Assembly (NCBI RefSeq): GCF_947502395.1
Contig: NZ_CANMZM010000003.1
Coordinates: 943,988-1,007,987 of the forward strand
Reading direction: 5' to 3'
Origin: an uncultured Erythrobacter sp.
GTDB taxonomy: Bacteria > Pseudomonadota > Alphaproteobacteria > Sphingomonadales > Sphingomonadaceae
Length of the DNA: 64,000 nt
The notes under the pieces were generated by a model that saw only the letters and a program-made list of their open reading frames with translations, was not told the DNA's origin and did no database searches. The position numbers were made by a program, and so were the translations under genes. This document shows, one piece after another, positions 27,629-36,217 of the stretch (positions are counted from its first letter, which is position 1; each line of letters opens with the position of its first letter).

Positions 27629-28372
27629 ATGATCCGCCACACACTTGCGCTTGTCGCAGCCACAATGCTCGTCGCACCCATTTCCGCATCTGCTCAGCAG
27701 GTCCAAATCGAGGCCAATGGGCCGGTCATCGAGCTTTCAGTGTTCGAAAGCGTGACCGCTGAACCTGATCTGGTGACGATTGGCGCAGGAGTTACTAGCC
27801 AAGCCCGCACCGCCGTAGAGGCGATGCGCCTCAATGCGCGCGAGATGCAGAGTGTGATCGACCAAGTCCGAGCGTTGGGTGTGCCCGATACAGACATTCA
27901 GACGACCGGCATCAGCTTGAATGCGCAATATGACTATGATCGCGCCAACCAACGGCAGGTGTTTCGCGGTTATCAGGTATCCAACCGCGTGAGCGTCAAA
28001 CTGCGCGATGTGCAGGCAACCGGCGCGGCACTTGACGCTCTGGTGATGGCGGGGGCTACCGATCTGTCTGGCCCGTCATTCAGCATCGAAGACGATACAC
28101 AGGCCAAGGCGACGGCGCGAGAACGCGCGATCAAACGCGCGCAGCAACGCGCGGAAGCCTATGCCACCATGTTCGGCTACGACGGGATCAAAGTCCTCTC
28201 GGTCAGCGAGAGCATCCGAGGCCGCGGACCATCAGGTCCCATAGCGCAGCGGTCGGTTGCTGAGTCAGCCGCCGTTGCCACAGCCCCAGTCCAACCCGGC
28301 CAGGTGAGCACGGGTGTTAGCCTCTCGATCAAGTATGAAATGATCCACATTGGCGGCTCGGAAGCTGAATAG
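27629..28372 (+). CDS. SIMPL domain (DUF541) periplasmic protein
   Basis: The 247-residue protein has a signal peptide (TLALVAATMLVAPISASAQQ). The SIMPL/DUF541 fold follows: AEPDLVTIGAGVTSQARTAV, TGISLNAQYDYDRANQRQVF and ATARERAIKRAQQRAEAYA. It resembles BP26/OMP28-type proteins, which form periplasmic or outer-membrane-linked rings. AGGGAGG sits before the ATG. It is divergent from the ABC-F gene. Confidence 0.88.
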   Translation: MIRHTLALVAATMLVAPISASAQQVQIEANGPVIELSVFESVTAEPDLVTIGAGVTSQARTAVEAMRLNAREMQSVIDQVRALGVPDTDIQTTGISLNAQYDYDRANQRQVFRGYQVSNRVSVKLRDVQATGAALDALVMAGATDLSGPSFSIEDDTQAKATARERAIKRAQQRAEAYATMFGYDGIKVLSVSESIRGRGPSGPIAQRSVAESAAVATAPVQPGQVSTGVSLSIKYEMIHIGGSEAE

Positions 28373-28451
28373 ATTCGTTACTTGTCTGAACACGGCAAAG
28401 ACCGCGCATTCAGTACTTGTTCAACGCTGGTGAGCTAGGCATGTAGCTACG

Positions 28452-28799
28452 ATGACAACACGTCGCTTTCTTCTTGCCGGTATGGCCGGTGCCGCCCTCA
28501 CGGTGATGCTAGGCGCGGGCTCTGCCACGTCGGTGGTGGCCGCGGGTGTAGCTGCGCAAGAACAATCTCGCTCTGACCAAGGCACGGCGCGCCGCGAAAT
28601 GCGTGCTGGCAACCAGTTGTCGCTGAGCGAGATTGAAGACCGGATCGTGCCACGAATGAAGCGCGGTGGTGCCGAATATCTCGGTCCCTCTTACGATAGC
28701 ACGGCGCGCGCCTATCGGCTCAAATTCATCCGCAATGGCCGGGTTAGCTATGTCGATGTCGATGCCCGCACGGGCCGCATCATAAGTCGCTCTAGGTAG
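28452..28799 (+). CDS. exported PepSY-like small protein
   Basis: The 115-residue protein begins with an RR-containing signal peptide (TTRRFLLAGMAGAALTVMLG, cleaved near an A-A-Q-E site). Its mature part has a PepSY-like end (YRLKFIRNGRVSYVDVDART). PepSY proteins encoded beside two-component genes are thought to tune the sensor in the periplasm. The response regulator starts 126 bases downstream on the same strand. Confidence 0.8.
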   Translation: MTTRRFLLAGMAGAALTVMLGAGSATSVVAAGVAAQEQSRSDQGTARREMRAGNQLSLSEIEDRIVPRMKRGGAEYLGPSYDSTARAYRLKFIRNGRVSYVDVDARTGRIISRSR

Positions 28800-28925
28800 A
28801 GAGGCGGATAACCCAATCATGAACCCTTGGGTCACGAACGGTGCATTGCACGTCGAAGCTTGCTTGACGTTGGGCACGCAAACGCTCACTTCCTCTTGGG
28901 TCTACTCACGCAAAAATGGTGGAAT

Positions 28926-29603
28926 ATGCGCATCCTGATCGTCGAAGACGAACCCACGCTGGGCCAACAACTCAAATCGACGCTTGAGCAAAATGGCTAT
29001 GCGGTTGACCTGTCAACCGATGGCGAAGACGGGCACTTCCTTGGCAGCACTGAGGACTACGATGCTTGTATCCTCGATCTCGGTTTGCCAGAGATTGACG
29101 GCCTTTCGGTGCTCGGCATGTGGCGCAAAGAGGGCCGGACTTTCCCTGTTCTGGTTTTGACAGCGCGGGACAGCTGGTCCGATAAGGTTGCCGGTCTCGA
29201 CGCGGGAGCGGATGACTATCTCGCCAAGCCTTTCCAGACCGAAGAACTGATTGCTCGATTGCGTGCGCTTATCCGCCGCGCCTCTGGCAATACCTCATCG
29301 GAGCTCACCGCGGGCCAAGTGCGGCTGGACACGCGCTCTGGCCGCGTAACTCTCGATGGAGAGCCGGTCAAACTGACCGCTCAGGAGTACAAGCTCCTCT
29401 CCTACCTCATGCACCACAAGGGCAAGGTTGTGAGCCGCACAGAGCTCATCGAGCATATTTACGACCAGGATTTTGATCGCGATTCCAATACGATCGAAGT
29501 CTTCGTCACCCGCATCCGCAAAAAACTCGGTAGTGAGGTAATCACAACCATCCGTGGCCTTGGTTACAGCCTCGACGACCCAGCAGACGCACCAAGAGCC
29601 TAA
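28926..29603 (+). CDS. OmpR-family response regulator
   Basis: The 225-residue protein has a receiver domain (MRILIVEDEPTLGQQLKS, the phosphoacceptor Asp in DACILDLGLPEIDGL near residue 51, and Lys in DYLAKPFQTEELIARL). A winged-helix DNA-binding domain follows at residues 125-220, ending KKLGSEVITTIRGLGYSL. The kinase gene overlaps its last 50 bases, so the two are co-translated. A PhoP/QseB-like role in envelope stress is plausible given the PepSY neighbour. Confidence 0.93.
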   Translation: MRILIVEDEPTLGQQLKSTLEQNGYAVDLSTDGEDGHFLGSTEDYDACILDLGLPEIDGLSVLGMWRKEGRTFPVLVLTARDSWSDKVAGLDAGADDYLAKPFQTEELIARLRALIRRASGNTSSELTAGQVRLDTRSGRVTLDGEPVKLTAQEYKLLSYLMHHKGKVVSRTELIEHIYDQDFDRDSNTIEVFVTRIRKKLGSEVITTIRGLGYSLDDPADAPRA

Positions 29604-31077
29604 GGGTTCGCGCAAGTCTGAGCGTGATGTCTCGCCCAAGAAGGGTGCGCAAGCGCCTGACCCTGAGGTAGAATCCGGAGCACAGGCCGAAGCGGCACAG
29701 GCTGCTGTTCCCACTCCTCGCGCCAGTCTTGCGCGGCGGATGGGGCTGATTGCTGCGGGCTGGATCATAGTGCTACTCTTGGGCGGTGGGATAGCCTTGG
29801 AGCGCACGCTCACCCGCCAGGTTGTTGCCAATTTTGACGAGCAGCTCGACTATCAGCTTACCTCGATGATCGCCTCGGCGGAAATCGATAGTTTTGGCGA
29901 GGTCTGGTTCTACCGCACGCTGGGGGATCAGCGTTTCTTGGAACCCGGAAGCGGGCTCTACTGGCAAATCAGCGGGGAGGGATTTGAGCCGTACCCCTCT
30001 CGCAGCCTCTGGGACCGCACGCTCGAACTGCAGGTCGGTGGCAGCATTCGCGGCGCGGACCCCGAGAGCTTCGACAGCGAAGTCAGTATCTACAACTCCG
30101 GACAATTCGAGGGTGAGCCTCTGCGCATTGCCGAGCGTACGGTGATTTTGCCGGGAAGCGAGACTCGCTGGACCTTTGCCGTGGCCAGCGCAACCGAGCA
30201 GATCGACAATCAGATTCAGCAAGTCCGGCTGATTCTCACTTGGAGTTTCGCTGTGCTGGGCCTTGGCCTTATCGTCATGGCACTCTTGCAGATCCGATAT
30301 GGGCTCTCGCCGCTTCGCCGGGTCAGGGCAGCGATCCAGAAGCTGCGCACAACGGGCGAAAACCGCATCACCGAGCCGCTCCCTGCTGAGGTGGAGCCTC
30401 TGGTCGATGAAGTCAATGCGCTGCTCGATCATACTGAGCGTCAGGCAGAAGAAGCGCGCACCCATGCGGGCAACCTGGCGCATGCTCTGAAAACACCATT
30501 GACCGTACTCACCAATGCGGCGACCGCGCGCGATCCCAATCTCAACGAGGCGGTGTTCCGCGAAACGCGAACGATGCAGCGCCATGTGGACCACCACCTT
30601 GCAAGAGCCCGCGCTGTCGGCAGGCGCGCCGTTGGGCAGGCCCGGAGCGATTTGAGGGCAAGCGCAGAAGCCGTGCGGCGCGCGGTTGAGCGGCTCTACC
30701 CCAATGGCCGATTGGACATAGCTGGCGGCAAGCAAGCCAAGGTTTCCATCGAGCGGCAGGACTTGGATGAAATCCTGGGCAACCTGATTGAAAACGCGGC
30801 GAAATATGGCGGCGGTAGTGTGTTTGTTACACTCGACAACGAACCCGATAGCAAGCAGTGTATCATTTGGGTGGAGGACGATGGCACTGGCATCCCACAG
30901 GAAGAACGCGACCGCATTTTCGTCCGCGGCGCGCGCCTTGACACTGGCAAACCCGGTACCGGCCTTGGCCTTGCGATTGTGCGCGATGTCGCGGAGATAT
31001 ACGGCGGTTCGGTAACGCTGGGCGAAAGCGAAGACTTGGGCGGGTTGCTGGTCGAACTCAGCCTGCCGAGGGCATAA
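29554..31077 (+). CDS. membrane sensor histidine kinase
   Basis: The 507-residue protein has a Lys/Glu-rich cytosolic leader of 60 residues and a span at about residues 65-85 (LIAAGWIIVLLLGGGIALE). A periplasmic sensor of about 140 residues and a second span (LILTWSFAVLGLGLIVMALL) follow. The H-box is NLAHALKTPLTVLTN, with N-box GNLIENAAKYGG and nucleotide-loop motifs VEDDGTGIP and GTGLGLAIVRDVAEIYGG. The GTG start at 29554 overlaps the regulator gene. No ATG lies before the first span, so a GTG or TTG start is needed. Confidence 0.9.
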   Translation: MALVTASTTQQTHQEPKGSRKSERDVSPKKGAQAPDPEVESGAQAEAAQAAVPTPRASLARRMGLIAAGWIIVLLLGGGIALERTLTRQVVANFDEQLDYQLTSMIASAEIDSFGEVWFYRTLGDQRFLEPGSGLYWQISGEGFEPYPSRSLWDRTLELQVGGSIRGADPESFDSEVSIYNSGQFEGEPLRIAERTVILPGSETRWTFAVASATEQIDNQIQQVRLILTWSFAVLGLGLIVMALLQIRYGLSPLRRVRAAIQKLRTTGENRITEPLPAEVEPLVDEVNALLDHTERQAEEARTHAGNLAHALKTPLTVLTNAATARDPNLNEAVFRETRTMQRHVDHHLARARAVGRRAVGQARSDLRASAEAVRRAVERLYPNGRLDIAGGKQAKVSIERQDLDEILGNLIENAAKYGGGSVFVTLDNEPDSKQCIIWVEDDGTGIPQEERDRIFVRGARLDTGKPGTGLGLAIVRDVAEIYGGSVTLGESEDLGGLLVELSLPRA

Positions 31078-31136
31078 TTCAGCCTCGGTTCAATCTGAAA
31101 AGCTGATCTCTTCGCTCACATAAGGGAGGCAGATTA

Positions 31137-31544
31137 ATGCAAATCGCAAGATTGAGTGTATTCTTGGCAGGTGGCCTTTTGTTGACCGGATGCGCGGCAT
31201 CGGTGGATTCAGAGGAACGCACTGTATTCTACAATCCATACGCTCCACCTGAACTTGCGAACGGCCCCGTTGGCCCAGAGTATTGCGATGGGTGCTCTGG
31301 CGAAGAGTGGCTTCCGGGTCTCGTTTACCCCGGCGAAGGCAACATCGCTTATGATCGGGAGGGCAAGCGGGTACCGCTCTCACGGCTCGAGAGGCTCATT
31401 TTGCAAGAGCGTGCCGAACGGATTGAAGCAGCCGCGGAACAGGTTCACAGGGCCGAAGAGATTAGGAACCAGTTTGATCGTTCATCGGCATTTTCGCTAC
31501 CCAATGGAATTCCGTCTGGCGTGAGGTCATCTGATTCCAATTAA
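31137..31544 (+). CDS. hypothetical lipoprotein
   Basis: The 135-residue protein has a lipoprotein signal (SVFLAGGLLLTGCAAS, lipobox LTGC). The mature part is acidic, with a Cys pair in PEYCDGCSGEEWLPG (residues 48-62) and a charged helix near the C-terminus (ERLILQERAERIEAAAEQ). I do not recognise a family. AGGGAGG precedes the ATG. It ends six bases from the convergent chorismate mutase gene. Confidence 0.65.
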   Translation: MQIARLSVFLAGGLLLTGCAASVDSEERTVFYNPYAPPELANGPVGPEYCDGCSGEEWLPGLVYPGEGNIAYDREGKRVPLSRLERLILQERAERIEAAAEQVHRAEEIRNQFDRSSAFSLPNGIPSGVRSSDSN

Positions 31545-31549
31545 CGAGC

Positions 31550-31834
31550 TTAGCCCTCGCGCGCCTTTTCATGGTGTCGGATAACTTCATCGATAATGAA
31601 ACGCAGGAATTTCTCGCTGAACTCCGGGTCCAAATCCGCTTCTTCAGAAAGCTTGCGTAGCCGGGCGATTTGACGTTCTTCTCGCGCTGGATCGGCAGGC
31701 GGAAGCGTGGCTTTGGCTTTATATTCGCCCACGGCCTGCGTAATGCGAAAGCGCTCGGCCAGCATGTGAATGAGCGCGGCATCGATATTGTCGATACTTC
31801 TGCGGAACTTTGCGAGTTGAAGATCATCAGCCAT
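31550..31834 (-). CDS. chorismate mutase (AroQ class)
   Basis: The 94-residue all-helical protein matches stand-alone AroQ-type chorismate mutases: LAKFRRSIDNIDAALIHMLAERF, VGEYKAKATLPPADPAREE and ARLRKLSEEADLDPEF. Arg and Lys residues in the first and second helices are placed as in the active site. It converts chorismate to prephenate for Phe and Tyr synthesis. The ATG at 31834 was preferred to one 22 codons upstream. Confidence 0.9.
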   Translation of the reverse strand: MADDLQLAKFRRSIDNIDAALIHMLAERFRITQAVGEYKAKATLPPADPAREERQIARLRKLSEEADLDPEFSEKFLRFIIDEVIRHHEKAREG

Positions 31835-31900
31835 ATGTTGCAAACCTAACATCAATTCAGCGCTTGCCAAGCGGCTCGCGCAGCCCGTAAGGCCCCTCAC

Positions 31901-32911
31901 ATGACCGCAGATGTCATTCCTCTTCCGCGCAAACAGCCAACGCTTGAGCCTATGCTGTCGCTAACCGCGAACGGCATGAATTCAGTCAACACCGTGATCC
32001 TTGAACGGATGCAGAGCGAGATTCCGCTGATACCACGGCTGGCTGGGCATCTTATCTCTGGCGGAGGAAAGCGCCTTCGCCCGATGCTGACGCTGGCTGG
32101 TGCAGAGCTGGTTGGTTATCAAGGCACACGTCATCATAAGCTTGCCGCAGCAGTTGAGTTCATCCACACCGCCACGCTTCTCCACGACGACGTCGTCGAT
32201 GGCAGCGAGCTGAGGCGCGGTAAGGCTGCTGCCAATATCATCTTCGGCAACCCGGCAACCGTTCTGGTTGGTGATTTTCTGTTCAGCCGCGCGTTTGAAT
32301 TGATGACTGAGGATGGTAGCTTGAAGGTTCTCAAGATTCTCAGCCATGCCTCCGCAGTGATTGCTGAAGGCGAGGTCTCTCAGCTGACTGCACAGCGCCA
32401 GATCGAAACCAGCGAAGAGCGCTATCTCCATATTATCGGTGCGAAAACCGCCGCCCTGTTTGCGGCGGCCAGTCAGATCAGCGCAGTGGTCGCCGAGTGT
32501 AGCGAGGATGAAGAACGCGCTCTTGAAGAGTACGGCCGCAATCTCGGCGTTGCTTTCCAGCTGGTTGACGATGCGATCGACTACGATTCGGACGCAGCCG
32601 AGATGGGCAAGGATCAGGGCGACGACTTCCGCGAGGGCAAGATGACCCTGCCAGTGATCCTGGCCCATGCACGCGGGAATGCGGAAGAGCGCAAGTTCTG
32701 GAAGGATGCGATCCTTGGCCACCGCACTTCGGATGAAGACCTTGACGAAGCTATCCGGCTTATCGGAAAGCACAACGCGCTCGACGACACGCGCGAGAAA
32801 GCGCGGCACTTCGCTCAGCGCGCAATCGATGCGATCTCAATATTCCCGGACAGCAAAGCGCGTGCCGCTATGGGTGAAGCGGCGCAATTTGCTGTCGCCC
32901 GTGGGTACTGA
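31901..32911 (+). CDS. ispB: polyprenyl diphosphate synthase
   Basis: The 336-residue all-helical protein has both aspartate-rich motifs, LLHDDVVDGSELRRG (near residue 92) and LVDDAIDYDSDA (near residue 223). SGGGKRLRPMLTLAGAEL lies near residue 50. It would build the C40-C50 side chain of ubiquinone. Chain length cannot be read with certainty. It is divergent from the chorismate mutase gene. Confidence 0.9.
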   Translation: MTADVIPLPRKQPTLEPMLSLTANGMNSVNTVILERMQSEIPLIPRLAGHLISGGGKRLRPMLTLAGAELVGYQGTRHHKLAAAVEFIHTATLLHDDVVDGSELRRGKAAANIIFGNPATVLVGDFLFSRAFELMTEDGSLKVLKILSHASAVIAEGEVSQLTAQRQIETSEERYLHIIGAKTAALFAAASQISAVVAECSEDEERALEEYGRNLGVAFQLVDDAIDYDSDAAEMGKDQGDDFREGKMTLPVILAHARGNAEERKFWKDAILGHRTSDEDLDEAIRLIGKHNALDDTREKARHFAQRAIDAISIFPDSKARAAMGEAAQFAVARGY

Positions 32912-32930
32912 CCGCGCTAGTTGAACGGGC

Positions 32931-35369
32931 GTGACGCCTGATCTTCCCATCCATGCAGTGTTGCCCGACGTTCGAGAGGCTTTGTCGTGTCAAGGCGCTG
33001 CCGTTCTGATCGCGCCTCCCGGTGCGGGCAAGACCACGGCCGTTGCGCCCGACTTGCTCAGCCAAGACTGGTGTAGTGGCCAGATCATCCTGACCTCACC
33101 TCGTCGGGTGGCCGCGCGGGCGGCCGCCGAGCGAATCGCGCAGATGCTGGGCGAGAAGCCGGGTGAGACGATTGGTTATATGACCCGCCTCGATAGTAAG
33201 GTGTCTGCCAAGACCCGCGTGCTCGTGGTGACTGAGGCAATATTGGTCAATCGGCTGGTCGAGGACCCTGAGCTTGCCGGCGTTTCCGCCGTGCTATTTG
33301 ATGAAGCGCATGAGCGGCATCTGGACAGCGACCTGGGGTTGGCGTTGGCACTTGAGACCCGCGAAGTCTTGCGTGAAGATTTGCGCGTCTTGGTGATGTC
33401 AGCAACCATCGACGGGGCGAGGTTTGCAAATTTGCTGGGCGATAATGCTGTCGTGATCGAAAGCGAAGGGCGCAGCTATCCGCTGGCAATCAAATGGCTG
33501 GGCAGTGATCCTAATGCGCGGGTAGAGGACCAAGTGACACAAGGTGTGATGACCGCATGGCGAGATGGCGCTGAGGGTGAAGGCGGCGATATTCTTGCCT
33601 TTCTACCCGGCGTAAGTGAGATCCAACGCACCCGAGAACGGCTTGAATCAAAGCTCCCCAGCGTCCCCGTTTTGCCGCTTCACGGTCAAGTTGAACCCGC
33701 AGCTCAGCGCGCAGCGATCCGGCGCGATCCACAGGGACGCAGGCGCATTGTCTTGGCTACTTCGATAGCGGAGACTTCGCTCACCCTCGAAGGTGTCAGT
33801 ATGGTGGTCGATAGCGGCTTGGCTCGCCTGGCTGAATACGATCGAGCGGCGGGCACAACGCATCTCGTCACCCGGCGAGCGTCCCAAGCGGCTGCGGCGC
33901 AGAGGGCTGGACGTGCGGCACGACAAGGGCCGGGCACAGCCTATCGCTTGTGGGAAGAAGCCGGGCACTTGGGCTTGCCCGAGTTTTCACTCCCGGAGAT
34001 TGAGACCGCTGATCTCACGTCATCGGTGCTTAAGCTTGCCAAATGGGGATCGAGTGATCCGACAAATTTGCGCTGGATTGACCCACCGCCTGTTGCGTCG
34101 GTGGCTGCTGCGGTGACAACTTTGACCAGACTTGGAGCGCTTGATGCGGATGGACGGATCACCCTCTGGGGTGAGGCCATTGCCGGAATGCCGATGGCAC
34201 CGGATCATGCTTCTTGCGTGCTGAATGGAGCGAAGGCTGGATGTGCGGAGGAGGCTTCGCGGTTGGCGATGCTGCTTCAAGAACGCGGGTTGGGCGGCCG
34301 CAGTGAGGATTTGACGCAGCGGGTATCGCGATGGAGCGGCGAAAAGGGAAAGCGAGCCACGAGTGCCGCGCGCATCGCCTCCGGCTGGGCCAAATCTGCG
34401 GCAAAGCTTATCAAAGGCAGCGAAGATATCGACCGTGATGCAGCGGAGTGCTTGGCTCTTGCGCGGCCTGACTTTGTAGCGCGTCGACGTGATCCTTCGG
34501 GTGAGCACTGGCTGAGCGCCGGGGGAAGAGGATTTCAGCTCGATCCAGATTCTCCGCTCGTGCGGGCCGATTGGATTGTGATCGGCGATGCGCAAGGCCA
34601 AGCAAAAGGCGCACGGATCACGGCGGCAGCAGAGCTTCCGCAAAGCAGCATCGAGGCGATTTTTGCGGACGAGCTTCAGGAGCGGACCGCGATCCGCTGG
34701 AACTCTGAAAAGAAGCGGGCCGAAGCGAGGCGGGAAAGGCGACTGGGTGCGATAGTGCTTTCAAGCGGGCCTGATCCCGATCCTGACCCACAAGCGTTTG
34801 TGGACATACTTGTGGAGAATGCTCTGGATGATCTGGGGGCAATTTTCCCGGTAGGGTTCCTCGCAAGGGCGCGATTTGCCGGGGTGGAGGTCCTTTCGCC
34901 CAAGAATCTTCAGGCTCAGGCGGGAATCTGGCTTGCACCGCTTCTCGCCGGGCGCAGGGATTTGAGTATCAAGAGCGCAGACGTGGCCGATGCAGCGTTG
35001 GGGTTGTTAGATTGGAATGAGCGCCAACGGCTCGACTCCGAAGCGCCAAATCAGTTCATATCGCCAGCCCAAACCAAGCACGCGATCGATTACGCAGGTG
35101 ATGATGCACCAAGTGTTGAAGTGCGAGTGCAGGCGCTGTTCGGGCTCGACCAGCATCCGATGATCGGCACCACGCCCCTGCTGCTCAAACTTACCAGCCC
35201 CGCGGGTAGACCAATTCAGTCGACGCGCGATTTGCCGGGATTCTGGCGAGGTTCCTGGGCCGATGTCGCCAAGGATATGAAGGGCCGTTATCCAAAACAT
35301 CGCTGGCCAGAGAAACCATGGGTGGAAATCCCTAGTCTGCGGACCAAAAATGCCTTCAATCGGCGATGA
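32931..35369 (+). CDS. hrpB: ATP-dependent helicase HrpB
   Basis: The 812-residue DEAH-box protein has, in order, APPGAGKTTAVAPDLL (Walker A), DEAHERHLDSDLGLAL (motif II), VMSATIDG (III), ATSIAETSLTLEG (V) and QRAGRAARQGPG (VI). A winged-helix/HA2 region and the HrpB-specific C-terminus (WPEKPWVEIPSLRTK) follow. Its cellular role is poorly known. The start is a GTG at 32931, 19 bases after the ispB stop. Confidence 0.93.
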   Translation: MTPDLPIHAVLPDVREALSCQGAAVLIAPPGAGKTTAVAPDLLSQDWCSGQIILTSPRRVAARAAAERIAQMLGEKPGETIGYMTRLDSKVSAKTRVLVVTEAILVNRLVEDPELAGVSAVLFDEAHERHLDSDLGLALALETREVLREDLRVLVMSATIDGARFANLLGDNAVVIESEGRSYPLAIKWLGSDPNARVEDQVTQGVMTAWRDGAEGEGGDILAFLPGVSEIQRTRERLESKLPSVPVLPLHGQVEPAAQRAAIRRDPQGRRRIVLATSIAETSLTLEGVSMVVDSGLARLAEYDRAAGTTHLVTRRASQAAAAQRAGRAARQGPGTAYRLWEEAGHLGLPEFSLPEIETADLTSSVLKLAKWGSSDPTNLRWIDPPPVASVAAAVTTLTRLGALDADGRITLWGEAIAGMPMAPDHASCVLNGAKAGCAEEASRLAMLLQERGLGGRSEDLTQRVSRWSGEKGKRATSAARIASGWAKSAAKLIKGSEDIDRDAAECLALARPDFVARRRDPSGEHWLSAGGRGFQLDPDSPLVRADWIVIGDAQGQAKGARITAAAELPQSSIEAIFADELQERTAIRWNSEKKRAEARRERRLGAIVLSSGPDPDPDPQAFVDILVENALDDLGAIFPVGFLARARFAGVEVLSPKNLQAQAGIWLAPLLAGRRDLSIKSADVADAALGLLDWNERQRLDSEAPNQFISPAQTKHAIDYAGDDAPSVEVRVQALFGLDQHPMIGTTPLLLKLTSPAGRPIQSTRDLPGFWRGSWADVAKDMKGRYPKHRWPEKPWVEIPSLRTKNAFNRR

Positions 35370-35406
35370 TATTGAACTAATGATCCGCTCCACAAAGGGA
35401 TTAGCC

Positions 35407-35685
35407 ATGACAGCGATTATTTATCAGCAACCCAAGAGTGCTATGCAATCAGGCAAAGCCAAAGTGGACACTTGGATTCTGGAATTTGCGCCAAGCGAAG
35501 CGCGCCGTGCAGACCCGCTGATGGGCTGGACGGGAAGCGGTGACACGCAGGTTCAGGTCAAACTGAAATTTGAGACCAAAGAAGCCGCGAAAGCTTATGC
35601 CGAGGAGCAGGGCCTTGTGGCGCGAGTTCGGGCAACGCCTCCGAAAGGCCTCAAGCTTCAGGCCTACGCTGACAATTTCCGCTAA
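35407..35685 (+). CDS. ETC complex I subunit (NDUFS4-like)
   Basis: The 92-residue protein matches the bacterial homologue of mitochondrial NDUFS4: IYQQPKSAMQSGKAKVDTW, MGWTGSGDTQVQVKLKF and AYAEEQGLVARVRA. It is an accessory subunit of NADH:ubiquinone oxidoreductase that stabilises the peripheral arm, and is typical of alphaproteobacteria. The start was set at MTAIIYQQ, preceded by an AGGGAT-like site. It follows hrpB by 37 bases. Confidence 0.93.
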   Translation: MTAIIYQQPKSAMQSGKAKVDTWILEFAPSEARRADPLMGWTGSGDTQVQVKLKFETKEAAKAYAEEQGLVARVRATPPKGLKLQAYADNFR

Positions 35686-35699
35686 TCGCTCTGCGCTAA

Positions 35700-35987
35700 T
35701 CAGGGAATCAGTGCGAGCTCGCCACGCTCATAGGCCGCGCGGCAATCGCTCGCGTCAGCCAACTCATCCTCCTCCATCAAAGGCGTAGATGTCATGCCGG
35801 GGCCCTTAAAGCGTGGATCGTCGCATTCATCGTCATTGGTGAAATCACCGCTGTCTTCGCCAAAGTTGATCGTAGAGACATCCGGTCTTTGAGCGATCTC
35901 GTTCTCTGACAAAGGGGAGCGGTCTCCTCCTTCGAAGCTGCAGGCGGCGAGGGGCATAAGGGCGAACAATGAGAGTAAACGTCGCAT
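35700..35987 (-). CDS. hypothetical small lipoprotein
   Basis: The 95-residue protein has a lipoprotein signal (LLSLFALMPLAACSFEGG, lipobox LAAC) and an acidic mature part with CDDPRFKGPGMTSTPLME and SDCRAAYERGELALIP. I do not recognise a family. It converges on the NDUFS4-like gene with a 14-base gap. Confidence 0.65.
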   Translation of the reverse strand: MRRLLSLFALMPLAACSFEGGDRSPLSENEIAQRPDVSTINFGEDSGDFTNDDECDDPRFKGPGMTSTPLMEEDELADASDCRAAYERGELALIP

Positions 35988-36059
35988 GGAGTCTAATTAC
36001 CAGAATCGGATTACTCAGTCCTAAAAGGCTTGAAACTCGCGCACGCATCGGCATATGGG

Positions 36060-36155
36060 GTCTTGGGAGTCGGGTGGACGTTTGCGTTCGCTCACCGGGT
36101 CAGGACCGGAAGGTAGCAGCCCAGGTGAATTGCGACGGGTCGCTCGGCTCCTTTT
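36060..36155 (+). ncRNA. ffs: 4.5S signal recognition particle RNA
   Basis: GGTCAGGACCGGAAGGTAGC followed by AGCC at about 36099-36121 is the conserved domain IV loop that binds Ffh. The flanks pair: GGGAGTCG (from 36065) with CGGCTCC (to 36151), forming the long stem of the small bacterial SRP RNA. A T-rich tract follows. It lies directly upstream of dnaX, the common alphaproteobacterial location. Ends are approximate. Confidence 0.9.
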
Positions 36156-36217
36156 CCTCATATTTCGGCAATAGATCGCCATGACAAAGTGTGCACAAGC
36201 GCCTAGCTTGGTGCGCG

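Noticed and set aside
29773..30735. 320-residue reading frame antisense to the histidine kinase at 29554
   Set aside because: It overlaps an intact kinase with clear motifs and shows no family features.
31982..32809. 275-residue reading frame antisense to the polyprenyl synthase
   Set aside because: The plus-strand gene carries both aspartate-rich motifs; the antisense frame has none.
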